The notes under the pieces: generated by a model | What the model saw: only the letters and a program-made list of their open reading frames with translations | Told to the model about the DNA's origin: nothing | Databases searched by the model: none | Position numbers and translations under genes: made by a program | Part shown: piece after piece, positions 7,689-15,798 of the stretch | Position numbering within the stretch: position 1 is the first letter of the stretch | How the letters are laid out: each line of letters opens with the position of its first letter | From: Lachnospiraceae bacterium | Lineage (GTDB): Bacteria; Bacillota; Clostridia; Lachnospirales; Lachnospiraceae | Direction: 5' to 3' | Length of the DNA: 64,000 bases | Assembly (NCBI GenBank): GCA_024403355.1 | Contig: JAKSRW010000011.1 | Coordinates: 16,882-80,881, forward strand

Positions 7689-9137
7689 TTATATTTTCAA
7701 AGAAACCTCGCCGGAATTTATTATTTTTCTGCAACTCTTCCCGTCGGCATCCTTCATTTCGACAATAAGCGAGCCCTCATTATCGATATCCACCGCATAG
7801 GCCGAATTCTCAACATTATTCTCAACAAATACTATTTCACGGCCGATTACATTCGAATGTGACCGGTAATAATTGAGAAATTCCTGATTTGATTTATCAG
7901 AGATTAATTCAATGACAGACTTTGCGGTAGTTACAGCAAGTGACAGATGACTTATTCTCTTCTCTGAAGCTTTTGCTATGCTTCCTGCCTTATCCCTAAG
8001 CTCCTTTGGCCAGTCACTGGTGGAAATATTGATTCCAACACCGATTATTGCATATTTTAACAGCATTTTACTGTAATCATTGACTGCCTCACAGAGAATT
8101 CCGCAGCATTTATTACCGGCAAGATATATATCATTTACCCACTTTATCTCAGGATGAATATTATATTCCTTTTCTAAAGCCTTTGCTACGGCTACAGCGG
8201 TTCTGGTAGTCATGGTAACCTGAGAACTAATATCATCGTTTACGGGAAGAATGACGGTCATATAAAGACCGGTATTGGCGGGTGAATAAAAGCTTTTCCC
8301 CTGTCTTCCGCGGCCTGCGGTCTGTTCATCCGCAAAAATAAGAACAGGCTTATCAAAGCATTCAGACTCAACAAGTCTTTTGGCTTCATTATTTGTCGAG
8401 TCAATTATTTCGTAATGTTTTATGTATCTTACGTCCGACAATAATACATTCGTTATCTCTGCCGCTGTATTTACAATATAATCAGCACCATTGCTGCTTA
8501 ATTCTTCATAATCACCAAAGCCGAAAAGTACACCCATCGAATCAATATGATTATCGGCCGCACCACAGATATCATTTTCCCTGTCACCTATCATAATAAG
8601 ACGTTTAAGAAAGCTTTCTTCATCTTTTACGGCTTCAGGACCTTCCTTTTTTTCGATAATATCCTTAATCTGACCTATAGCATATTTGATTACATCAGTC
8701 TTTCTTGACCTTGATTCGTCCATTGTAGCACCGACTATAAGGTCAAAATACTTCGTCAGGCCAAAGTGGTCAAGTATCCGCTCCGAAAACTGCTGGGGCT
8801 TAGAGGTAGCAAGAACTATCATCTTTCCGGCAGCCTTCAGCTTAGCAACAGCCTCCTCGATTCCCTCATAAAGAGTACTTTCAAATATGCCCTTATCCTT
8901 ATAATATTCACGATATAAACGCACAGCTTCCGTGGCCTTATCATGATCAAAGCCGTAAAATCCGGTGAATGAATCATAAAGAGGCGGACCGATAAAACGC
9001 AGCAGCTCACTCATATCCCTGACTTCAATTTTATGAAAATCAAGTACATATTTTACCGCATTTGTTATACCCGGTGCCGAATCCGTAATGGTTCCGTCCA
9101 AATCAAATAATATAATGTCATATTTATTTAACAGCAT
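7689..9137 (-). CDS. birA: HAD-superfamily phosphatase fused to biotin-protein ligase
   Basis: Two enzymes in one chain of 482 residues. Residues 1 to about 232 are a HAD hydrolase of the phosphoglycolate-phosphatase (Gph/PpaX) type: motif I FDLDGTITDS, motif II LATSKP, motif IV GDRENDICGA. From about 235 to the end is a class I biotin-acetyl-CoA-carboxylase ligase without the N-terminal DNA-binding domain: STNNEAKRL, biotin/ATP loop GRGRQGKSF near residue 275, KWVNDIYL near 332 and the SH3-like C-terminal domain. There is no stop or frameshift at the junction, and ATG at 9137 has AAAGGATG upstream. BirA attaches biotin to carboxylase carrier proteins; the HAD half may remove phosphoglycolate or pyrophosphate. 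An inverse role, salvage of BirA's pyrophosphate product, is conceivable but unproven. Confidence 0.9.
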   Translation of the reverse strand: MLLNKYDIILFDLDGTITDSAPGITNAVKYVLDFHKIEVRDMSELLRFIGPPLYDSFTGFYGFDHDKATEAVRLYREYYKDKGIFESTLYEGIEEAVAKLKAAGKMIVLATSKPQQFSERILDHFGLTKYFDLIVGATMDESRSRKTDVIKYAIGQIKDIIEKKEGPEAVKDEESFLKRLIMIGDRENDICGAADNHIDSMGVLFGFGDYEELSSNGADYIVNTAAEITNVLLSDVRYIKHYEIIDSTNNEAKRLVESECFDKPVLIFADEQTAGRGRQGKSFYSPANTGLYMTVILPVNDDISSQVTMTTRTAVAVAKALEKEYNIHPEIKWVNDIYLAGNKCCGILCEAVNDYSKMLLKYAIIGVGINISTSDWPKELRDKAGSIAKASEKRISHLSLAVTTAKSVIELISDKSNQEFLNYYRSHSNVIGREIVFVENNVENSAYAVDIDNEGSLIVEMKDADGKSCRKIINSGEVSLKI

Positions 9138-9164
9138 TTATGTCATCCTTTTGTGAAAAATAAT

Positions 9165-9306
9165 GTCAAACTCGTGACCGCTTCGCTTGTCACTCGTTAT
9201 AAAATCGCTGCTACCGCAGCTTACGAGGTACGGGGCTTGAACCCCGCACCTCGCGAAAGCTTCACCCACCGCCTAAAGGCAGTGGGTTATCTTTCTATTT
9301 TATATA
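9165..9306 (+). repeat. 142-bp hairpin repeat, copy 1
   Basis: Identical base for base to copies at 15595-15736 and (inverted) 62333-62474. It contains, in order, GTGAC/GTCAC; GCTGCTACCGCAGC; a 12-bp interrupted stem CGAGGTACGGGG/CCCCGCACCTCG; and CCCACCGCC/GGCAGTGGG followed by a T-rich tail. No coding capacity. It lies between the GH3 gene (downstream side) and the HAD-BirA gene (upstream side). The last hairpin resembles ends of IS200/IS605 elements, so an IS605-derived MITE is plausible. Confidence 0.95.
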
Positions 9307-9346
9307 TTACATATTTAGATTAGTATAACATATTAGTCATTTTTGT

Positions 9347-9379
9347 AAAGAAAAACCCACCGCCAAAAGCAGTGGGCTT
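9347..9379 (-). terminator. Terminator after GH3 gene
   Basis: Minus strand: stem GCCCACTGC/GCGGTGGG with loop TTTT, then TTTTTCTTT. The stem is nearly the same as the last hairpin of the adjacent 142-bp repeat (CCCACCGCC/GGCAGTGGG). Confidence 0.8.
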
Positions 9380-9392
9380 ATCTGAATTACTT

Positions 9393-11579
9393 TTATTTAA
9401 TTATTACATCAAACTTTACACAAGCCTTGCCGGTCAGCTCTTCACTTCTGGCATCGGGCTGTGAATCGCCGATTGATACCTTATAGGTTCCGGGATTTAC
9501 CTTAAATTCACCCTTTGTGTCATATAAGCCGAAGGCTGATTTATCAAGTGTGATAACAGTTGAAGCCTCTGTTCCGGCTGAAAGATGAAGCTTTTTAAGT
9601 CCCTTAAGCTGACGAACGGGTGCTCCCTCAATGCCTGAAGCAATGTAGCACTGTACTGTAGCGCCGCCATCCATTTTGCCGGTATTTGTAAGCTTTACAC
9701 TGATGCTCATCTTGTCGCCGCTAAATTCAACAGGTGCAATTGCTGCGTCTGAAGAAGAATATACAGTTTCTGACTTATCTCCTGTCTGAATACTGATTTC
9801 CTGAACTGTCTCGCTGATATCGGTATAGCTGAGACCAAATCCGAAGGGATATAAGGGGGTCTCTGTCATATATCTGTAGGTTCTGCCCTTCATTGCGTAA
9901 TCGGTAAATTCAGGAAGTGTATTATTCTCGCTGTAGAAGGTAAGGGGAAGCTTTCCTTCCGGAGACTTCTTGCCAAAGATGATATTTGCAATTGCCTGTC
10001 CGCCCTGAGCACCGGGATACCAGCCCTGAAGAATTGCGGGAACCTCTTTTGCAGCCTTATCAAGTGCAAGGCAGCTTCCTGAAAGAACCACTAAAATTGC
10101 AGGCTTTCCTGAAGCAGCTACTGTATCGATTACCTCCTGCTGAATTCCGGGTAACTTGAGGTTGGGCTTATCGCCGCTGCCGAACTCATTACCTTCGTCA
10201 CCCTCTTCACCCTCGAGTCCTGCATCAAGACCCATACAGAGAACCACAACATCACTGTATTCACATACAGCCTTTACCTCTGCAATACGGTCATTGTACT
10301 CACCGAGAGCCTGAGCTCTGTCCTTATAAAGATGACAGCCTTCACCGACATATACACGAATTCCTGCCTCTTCAGCCTCTTTTCTGATGCCCTCTGCAAT
10401 AGTAATATACTGTGAAGCGGTACCCTCATAGTTTCCTATAAGTGCCTTTCTGCTGTCCGCATTAGGTCCGATGATACCGATTGACTTGATATTATTCTTA
10501 TTAAGAGGAAGAACGCCGTCATTCTTAAGTAAAACGATTGTTTCCTCTGCCATCTTAAGATTGAGTGCTCTGGCCTCAGCTGTATCTACATTTGAATAAT
10601 CAATCTTGCTGTACGGATTCTTTTCATCACTGTCAAAGAAACCGAATTTGAATCTTGTGGTAAGAACGTTTACAAGAGCCTCGTCAATTCTTTCCTCTGT
10701 AGTAAGTCCTTCCTCTACAGCCTGAAGAAGGTACTCATAAAGGTCACCACAGTTGATATCACAGCCGTTATTAATAGCAAGGGCTACAGATTCAGCGGGT
10801 GTCTTTGTAACCGCATGACCCTCGTTCATATCCTTGATAGCCCAGCAGTCAGAGGTCACATGACCCTTGAAGCCCCATTCCTTACGAAGGATATCTTTTA
10901 ATAAGGTCTTGCTGCCGCAGCATGGCTCTCCGTTAGTTCTGTTATAAGCACCCATAACAGCCTCAACGTTTGCCTCCTGCACAAGTGCCCGGAATGCGGG
11001 TAAATATGTTTCACGAAGATCCTGAGGACTGCACTCGGCATTGAAATGATGACGTACATCTTCGGGGCCTGAATGAACCGCAAAATGCTTTGCGCAGGCA
11101 GCAGCCTTTAAATAGTTCTCATCATCACCCTGGATACCCTTAACAAAGCTTACGCCAAGTCTGCTTGTAAGGTAGGGATCCTCACCATAGGTCTCATGAC
11201 CGCGTCCCCAACGGGGATCTCTGAAAATATTGATATTGGGCGCCCAGAATGTAAGTCCCTTGTAAATTCCGTGGTCACCATACTTAAACTGTGCATTGTA
11301 TTTGCCACGACCTTCGGTAGCGATTGTATCAGCCACCTCACCCAAAAGCTCATCATCAAAGGATGCTGCCATACCGATTGCCTGAGGGAAAACTGTCGCT
11401 ACACCGGCACGTGCTACGCCGTGAAGTGCCTCATTCCAGTAATTGTATGCAGGCAAACCTACGCTCTCAACCGCGGGTGCGGTATGACGAAGCTGATAAA
11501 CCTTCTCCTTAAGTGTCATTTTTGAAACAAGCTCTTTGGCTCTGCTTCTGTATTCATTTACTTTCTCCTGATTAATCAT
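9393..11579 (-). CDS. GH3 glycosidase, beta-xylosidase/beta-glucosidase type
   Basis: Glycoside hydrolase family 3 exo-enzyme that releases terminal sugars from beta-linked oligosaccharides. The order is the (beta/alpha) N-terminal domain (APNINIFRDPRWGRGHETYGEDP, given here in shorter parts: NINIFRDPRWGRG, ETYGEDP), KHFAVHSGPE, the nucleophile Asp in TSDCWAI at about residue 245, the alpha/beta sandwich domain with LLKNDGVLPL, and a C-terminal fibronectin-III-like domain. The pattern NYWNEALHGVAR with TVFPQ is characteristic of the xylosidase/arabinosidase branch, which fits the GH43 and esterase genes upstream. No signal peptide, 728 residues, so a cytoplasmic enzyme acting on imported oligosaccharides. 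ATG follows the SGNH gene by 26 bases. Confidence 0.93.
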   Translation of the reverse strand: MINQEKVNEYRSRAKELVSKMTLKEKVYQLRHTAPAVESVGLPAYNYWNEALHGVARAGVATVFPQAIGMAASFDDELLGEVADTIATEGRGKYNAQFKYGDHGIYKGLTFWAPNINIFRDPRWGRGHETYGEDPYLTSRLGVSFVKGIQGDDENYLKAAACAKHFAVHSGPEDVRHHFNAECSPQDLRETYLPAFRALVQEANVEAVMGAYNRTNGEPCCGSKTLLKDILRKEWGFKGHVTSDCWAIKDMNEGHAVTKTPAESVALAINNGCDINCGDLYEYLLQAVEEGLTTEERIDEALVNVLTTRFKFGFFDSDEKNPYSKIDYSNVDTAEARALNLKMAEETIVLLKNDGVLPLNKNNIKSIGIIGPNADSRKALIGNYEGTASQYITIAEGIRKEAEEAGIRVYVGEGCHLYKDRAQALGEYNDRIAEVKAVCEYSDVVVLCMGLDAGLEGEEGDEGNEFGSGDKPNLKLPGIQQEVIDTVAASGKPAILVVLSGSCLALDKAAKEVPAILQGWYPGAQGGQAIANIIFGKKSPEGKLPLTFYSENNTLPEFTDYAMKGRTYRYMTETPLYPFGFGLSYTDISETVQEISIQTGDKSETVYSSSDAAIAPVEFSGDKMSISVKLTNTGKMDGGATVQCYIASGIEGAPVRQLKGLKKLHLSAGTEASTVITLDKSAFGLYDTKGEFKVNPGTYKVSIGDSQPDARSEELTGKACVKFDVIIK

Positions 11580-11605
11580 AACCCCTGTACTTCTCCTTTA
11601 TTTTA

Positions 11606-13321
11606 TTAAATAATTCCGAATCCAAGAATTGTGAATGCCTTGTCCTCATCACCCTCATGCATTCTGAATTCTACCTTATGATTCGCAGTTTCATTATTCC
11701 TTGAAATAATCTGTGCATTGCAGTGAGTCCAGCCGACCTCATGAGGATTTATTGTCTTTACAAACTTTCCGTCCACATAGACATCTGCCTCGCCTACCGA
11801 AGGACTTGCATTATCAAGTGTAACGACCATAAGAAGCTTGAATTTTGCTTCGATTACAAGTGCCTTGCTGCCGCTGATATGCTTCCAGTTATTCGGGAAC
11901 TGCGGTGTTCCGAATGCATCGGCATTCTTCTCTGCATACTGAAGCTGCTCATCCTTTCCGGTGAAATCTCCTTCGTCAATACTGTAAATAGCATAGTCGC
12001 CGTCAGCATTTATGAGTCTTGTATAATCCGCTCTGTCAAAAGAATGAATACAGTCAAATTCATCTGTAAAATAAGGCTTATTCAATACAAATTCAGATGC
12101 ATCCGAAGCCGAAGCAGCATTTGCCACACAGTTCATAAGACAGTCACTCATAATTGTATGACCAAGATTTGTAGGATGATATGTATCATAAAAATACTGG
12201 CTCTTCGAAACAATACGGCCCTCATCATAGGTCTGGTAGAACTGCTTTGTTACAGCGTTCTTAAGGCTAACCATGGGAAGATTATAGTGTTCTCCGATAG
12301 GAATGAGTCTGTCCTGAAGATTATAATCATCTGCAAAAACACTGAAAAGCAATATTACCGCAGGCTTGCTTGAAAGCTGAAGACATCTTCTTACAAGGCC
12401 CTCGTAGCATTCTCCGTTAGTCTCATCTCCGGCATCATTTACCGCAAATTCAATAACTACCAAATCAGGCTCAGCGTCCGCTGCCGGATTATTAAGGACA
12501 TCATTCTCAAAGCGTACGATTCCGAACTCTGAAGGAGTTCCGCCTACACCTGCTTTAATGAACTTTGCATTATGATTCTTTGCATATTTTTCATTGAAAT
12601 CAGAAAACATTTTGTATGCGTAGCACTCTTTATTTAAGGGTGTAGCTCCGGCGCCCTGAGTAATAGAGCCTCCGATATATGCAAGTGTAACCTCTTCACC
12701 GCTCTGCGCCTTAGCAATAAGGGCCTTAAGTCTCTGACTGTTGCCTGCAGCTACAAGTGACTGACCAATCATGGCTTTATACTCATCTGATTCTAAGTCT
12801 ACGGGCTTAGCAGGTTCAAATGCAGGTGCCTTATATCCGTCATTCAGATAGAATTTTACATATACTGTCGATGAAATGCCGGGCTTATCAAATTCAAAAC
12901 GAATCTGACCGGGCTCTTTATCATCATCAGACCAGTTTACTTCAGTAAGAGGAATAAGATATTCCACACCATCAGGTGTAATGGTCTGCTCTATAGATGT
13001 GCCGCTGACGTAAGGGTCTGTCTTACCGTACATCTGAAATACAAAGTTCGCATTCTCATGCTCATTACTAATCATGGAAACCGCAATACCGTATACCAGC
13101 TTTCTAAAGCCCTCGGTAGTTCTCATAAGTCCAAGAAGCTCTTCATCCTGAACATTTCCGATAATCTTTGCGGAGTTGATCATACGTCCGTCACTCTGAT
13201 AAAGATAACAGATACCACGTCCGTCTTTATTGGGAGTTTCTGCAGCAAATACCTGCTTATCATACATAATATAGAAAAAATCGCGCTTTTTAACCGGATC
13301 TTTCGGTGCTATAGGTCCCAT
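11606..13321 (-). CDS. SGNH/GDSL-type carbohydrate esterase
   Basis: Two-part protein of 571 residues: an N-terminal region of about 170 residues that looks beta-rich, then an SGNH hydrolase domain. Catalytic-block residues are visible: block I GGSITQGAG (Ser), block II GVGGTPS (Gly), block III EFAVNDAG (Asn) and block V YHPTNLGH (Asp/His region). No signal peptide. A C-terminal region of about 130 residues may be another beta domain. Sitting directly upstream of GH3 and downstream of GH43, it is probably an acetyl esterase acting on decorated xylo-oligosaccharides; this substrate is inferred from context. ATG is preceded by AGAAGAGG at 8 bases. Confidence 0.83.
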   Translation of the reverse strand: MGPIAPKDPVKKRDFFYIMYDKQVFAAETPNKDGRGICYLYQSDGRMINSAKIIGNVQDEELLGLMRTTEGFRKLVYGIAVSMISNEHENANFVFQMYGKTDPYVSGTSIEQTITPDGVEYLIPLTEVNWSDDDKEPGQIRFEFDKPGISSTVYVKFYLNDGYKAPAFEPAKPVDLESDEYKAMIGQSLVAAGNSQRLKALIAKAQSGEEVTLAYIGGSITQGAGATPLNKECYAYKMFSDFNEKYAKNHNAKFIKAGVGGTPSEFGIVRFENDVLNNPAADAEPDLVVIEFAVNDAGDETNGECYEGLVRRCLQLSSKPAVILLFSVFADDYNLQDRLIPIGEHYNLPMVSLKNAVTKQFYQTYDEGRIVSKSQYFYDTYHPTNLGHTIMSDCLMNCVANAASASDASEFVLNKPYFTDEFDCIHSFDRADYTRLINADGDYAIYSIDEGDFTGKDEQLQYAEKNADAFGTPQFPNNWKHISGSKALVIEAKFKLLMVVTLDNASPSVGEADVYVDGKFVKTINPHEVGWTHCNAQIISRNNETANHKVEFRMHEGDEDKAFTILGFGII

Positions 13322-13348
13322 AATAAATACCTCTTCTCTTTTATTTGT

Positions 13349-13376
13349 AAAAAAGGGCTTATAATAAGCCCTTTTT
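13349..13376 (-). terminator. Terminator/attenuator between GH43 and esterase genes
   Basis: Palindromic stem AAGGGCTTAT/ATAAGCCCTT on the minus strand followed by TTTTTTAC. It separates GH43 from the downstream esterase-GH3 pair, so read-through may set the ratio of the products. Confidence 0.7.
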
Positions 13377-13408
13377 AATCAATCCTTTGCAGGAAATATA
13401 TTCAATAA

Positions 13409-14386
13409 TCAGTCATAAGGATGAATTGTCTCAATGTTACCATTCTCATCGATATTAAGCTTTGTATACTTTACACATCTCTCATGTGTAATGCCGCCTG
13501 AAAGCTCACAATCATGGTAGAATAAGTACCACTCACCCTCGATTTCTACTACTGAGTGATGTGTTGTCCAGCCAAGTACGGGCTCCATAATACGTCCCTT
13601 GTATGTGAAAGGACCATCAGGCTTCTCACCCTCTGCATAGCAAAGATAATGAGTTGTACCTGTAGAATATGAAAGATAATACTTACCATTGAACTTATGC
13701 ATCCAAGGACCCTCGAAATATCTTCTGTCCTCATCGCCGGCCTTGATAGGCTCACCGTTCTCATCAAGAATCTGAAGATGCTTGGGCTCTGTGATAAAAG
13801 CTGAAAGATCATCGTTAAACTCAGCGAACATCGGTCCGAGTGCAGGCTCATCACCCTCAGGTCTGTGTGCATTCTCATCAAATGAACCTGACTGCCACAT
13901 CTCTAACTGGCCGCCCCAAAGACCGCCGTAGTAGCAATATGTTCTGCCGTCATCGTCAATAAGTACAGCGGGATCAATACTGTAGCTGCCCTGAATGTAA
14001 TTCTCCTGAGGCTTGAAGGGACCTACAGGTGAATCTGAAACTGCAACACCGATTCTGAACTTGCCCTCATGATCCTTTGCAGGGAAAACAAGGTAGTACT
14101 TACCATTCTTACAAACACAGTCGGGAGCCCACATCTGGTTCTTAACCCAGGGAACATCATGCATAGATAAAGCAAGTCCGTTCTCTACACACTCTGAATC
14201 AAGATTATCCATTGATAATACATGGTAATCTTCCATGATGTACTGATCACCGTTATCATCATCGGGACAGTCATGTTCTACGTCATGTGAAGGATAAATA
14301 TAAATCTTTCCGTTGAATACATGAGCTGAAGGATCAGCAGTATAAATGTTTGTAACTAAAGGTTTTCTTTCGTTAGGTCTTCTCAT
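13409..14386 (-). CDS. GH43 family glycosidase (xylosidase/arabinofuranosidase)
   Basis: Five-bladed beta-propeller GH43 enzyme of 325 residues. The three expected acidic residues are in TADPSAHVF (catalytic-base Asp near residue 17), GSYSIDPAVL (pKa-modulating Asp, near 139) and RRYFEGPWM (acid Glu, near 227). Other GH43-like pieces are MWAPDCVCKNGKYYLVFP and GWTTHHSVVEI. No signal peptide, so intracellular. I set the start at ATG 14386, 5 bases after GGAGGG; a TTG further upstream overlaps that Shine-Dalgarno. First gene of a probable GH43 - esterase - GH3 set for arabinoxylan or related oligosaccharides. Exact linkage specificity is not readable. Confidence 0.92.
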   Translation of the reverse strand: MRRPNERKPLVTNIYTADPSAHVFNGKIYIYPSHDVEHDCPDDDNGDQYIMEDYHVLSMDNLDSECVENGLALSMHDVPWVKNQMWAPDCVCKNGKYYLVFPAKDHEGKFRIGVAVSDSPVGPFKPQENYIQGSYSIDPAVLIDDDGRTYCYYGGLWGGQLEMWQSGSFDENAHRPEGDEPALGPMFAEFNDDLSAFITEPKHLQILDENGEPIKAGDEDRRYFEGPWMHKFNGKYYLSYSTGTTHYLCYAEGEKPDGPFTYKGRIMEPVLGWTTHHSVVEIEGEWYLFYHDCELSGGITHERCVKYTKLNIDENGNIETIHPYD

Positions 14387-14550
14387 TTTTCCCTCCAAAA
14401 CTTTATAATTTTGCTAATAGAAAGCAATAAAAATATTGAATTAAAATTCTTGATTATAATATAACAGAAATACTCAAAAATGAATATATTATTATTGCAT
14501 ATTTAAGCGTCAATAATTGCTTATTTAATGGAAATTCTAAAAAATGACAT

Positions 14551-14579
14551 AAAAAAACCCCCGGTAAAACCGAGGGTTT
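14551..14579 (-). terminator. Terminator after LPxTG protein gene
   Basis: Minus strand: stem AAACCCTCGG/CCGGGGGTTT with loop TTTTA, then a T run. It isolates the surface-protein gene from GH43. Confidence 0.85.
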
Positions 14580-14601
14580 AATGTTTGCTTAGAGCAGATA
14601 A

Positions 14602-15324
14602 TTAGTTCTCCTTGCTCTTCTTAGCAACTACAGCACCACCTGAAACAAGTGCGCCACCAAGTGCTACGAAAAGGAATGAAGAAACAAGACCTGTCTGAGG
14701 AAGCTCGCCATCCTTATCAGCGGGAGCATCAACTACTGCATCATCAGCGGGAGCTGCATCATCAACATCCTCAGCGGGAGCTGCATCTGAAGCGCCACCA
14801 GCTAATACAGAAGCATCAGGGCACTCACCGATAGTTGCAAGGTATGAACCATCCTGAGCAAGAAGTGCAAGACCTGTAACTGTTACGTCAGCACCTGACC
14901 AGTTGCAAGGGCAGTACTGTGAGTAGCTCTCACCACTTACGAAAGGTGTAGCATCTGCACAGTAGTTTGAGTAGTAAACACCACCGTCATAAGCAACGGG
15001 CTCTACAGGATCATCTGTAGGGAAACCGTTTGTCCAGCCGTTGTTCTCAGCGTTAACAACAAGGTGAAGAGCACCAGTGCTGTCTGCTGTTGCGAAAAGA
15101 ACAAGACCATAAACGTTACCAACATTAGCCTGACCTACAAGGCCTTCATCGCCATCCTCGCCCTGTACACAAACTACAATGTTGTCATAAGAGTTAACGT
15201 AAACGTAATCACCCTTAACTGCATCGAAGTTGATGCCATCGTAGTTAGCTGCTGATGCGGGAACTACTGCCATTGCTAATACAAGAACAAGTGACAGTAC
15301 AAGAGCTAAAACTTTCTTCTTCAT
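14602..15324 (-). CDS. Secreted LPxTG-anchored surface protein
   Basis: 240 residues with three parts: a classic signal peptide (KKK then a Leu/Val core, cleavage after VPASA near residue 26); a domain of about 140 residues rich in Tyr, Asn, Gly and Cys with NYDGINFDAVKGDYVYV near its start; and an Ala/Asp/Pro/Glu-rich spacer ending in LPQTG, a hydrophobic segment and a KKSKEN tail. This is a sortase substrate linked to peptidoglycan. No sortase gene is in the window. I do not recognise the central domain. A strong promoter, AGGAGG ribosome site and biased codons suggest high expression. Confidence 0.9.
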   Translation of the reverse strand: MKKKVLALVLSLVLVLAMAVVPASAANYDGINFDAVKGDYVYVNSYDNIVVCVQGEDGDEGLVGQANVGNVYGLVLFATADSTGALHLVVNAENNGWTNGFPTDDPVEPVAYDGGVYYSNYCADATPFVSGESYSQYCPCNWSGADVTVTGLALLAQDGSYLATIGECPDASVLAGGASDAAPAEDVDDAAPADDAVVDAPADKDGELPQTGLVSSFLFVALGGALVSGGAVVAKKSKEN

Positions 15325-15390
15325 TTAGAAAATCCTCCTAAAATGTTTTTTCGGGTTCTAGGGACTCCCCCTTTGAAACCTCATATTTGA

Positions 15391-15419
15391 ATTATAGCAA
15401 ATCACATTTTAGAATGCAA
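15391..15419 (-). promoter_or_regulatory. Strong sigma-A promoter of LPxTG gene
   Basis: Minus strand: -35 TTGCAT, 17-base spacer, -10 TATAAT, about 67 bases before the start codon. Confidence 0.85.
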
Positions 15420-15531
15420 GCATTCTTTTAGTAATTTTTTAATTTTTTTTAAAATTTATACAATTAATTTTTGGTAAATATATACAGTATTATTTTTCAA
15501 TTAACTTTAGCTTCTATAATCAACAGATTAT

Positions 15532-15549
15532 AATGTAAATGTTTACATT
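15532..15549. promoter_or_regulatory. LacI/CcpA-like operator candidate
   Basis: AATGTAAATGTTTACATT is an 8-bp inverted repeat around TG. It resembles LacI/GalR-family and CcpA (cre) operators, which have a central CG. It lies about 115 bases upstream of the LPxTG promoter. Binding is inferred only. Confidence 0.4.
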
Positions 15550-15594
15550 TTAATATATATTGACTAATTAGATAAATAAACAAATCAGCATTTC

Positions 15595-15736
15595 GTCAAA
15601 CTCGTGACCGCTTCGCTTGTCACTCGTTATAAAATCGCTGCTACCGCAGCTTACGAGGTACGGGGCTTGAACCCCGCACCTCGCGAAAGCTTCACCCACC
15701 GCCTAAAGGCAGTGGGTTATCTTTCTATTTTATATA
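15595..15736 (+). repeat. 142-bp hairpin repeat, copy 2
   Basis: Base-identical to copy 1 (9165-9306) in the same orientation and to copy 3 (62333-62474) inverted. Flanks are unrelated to those of the other copies, and no obvious target-site duplication is seen. Confidence 0.95.
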
Positions 15737-15748
15737 CTATGTCAGTAT

Positions 15749-15779
15749 TAAAAAAGGACCGGCCAATATAGCCGGTCCT
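15749..15779 (-). terminator. Terminator of distal solute-binding protein gene
   Basis: Minus strand: perfect 8-bp stem GGACCGGC/GCCGGTCC with the TTTTTT run following. Marks the 3' end of the transporter cluster. Confidence 0.88.
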
Positions 15780-15798
15780 AAATTTACAGATCAATTAA

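Larger units (their letters stand above)
15325..15798. other. 474-bp gene-free stretch
   Basis: Holds, from left: ribosome site and promoter of the LPxTG gene, an AT-rich stretch, an 18-bp operator-like inverted repeat at 15532-15549, the second 142-bp repeat (15595-15736) and the terminator of the solute-binding protein gene. No coding region seen. Confidence 0.85.

Noticed and set aside
9217..9254. tRNA-like T-arm in the 142-bp repeat (GGGGTTCAAGCCCC read in reverse)
   Set aside because: The loop is 6 bases rather than 7 and there are no D- or anticodon arms, so this is a chance likeness of a palindromic stem.
9165..15736. CRISPR array
   Set aside because: The repeats are 142 bp and kilobases apart, without regular spacers or cas genes; no short regularly spaced repeats exist in the window.
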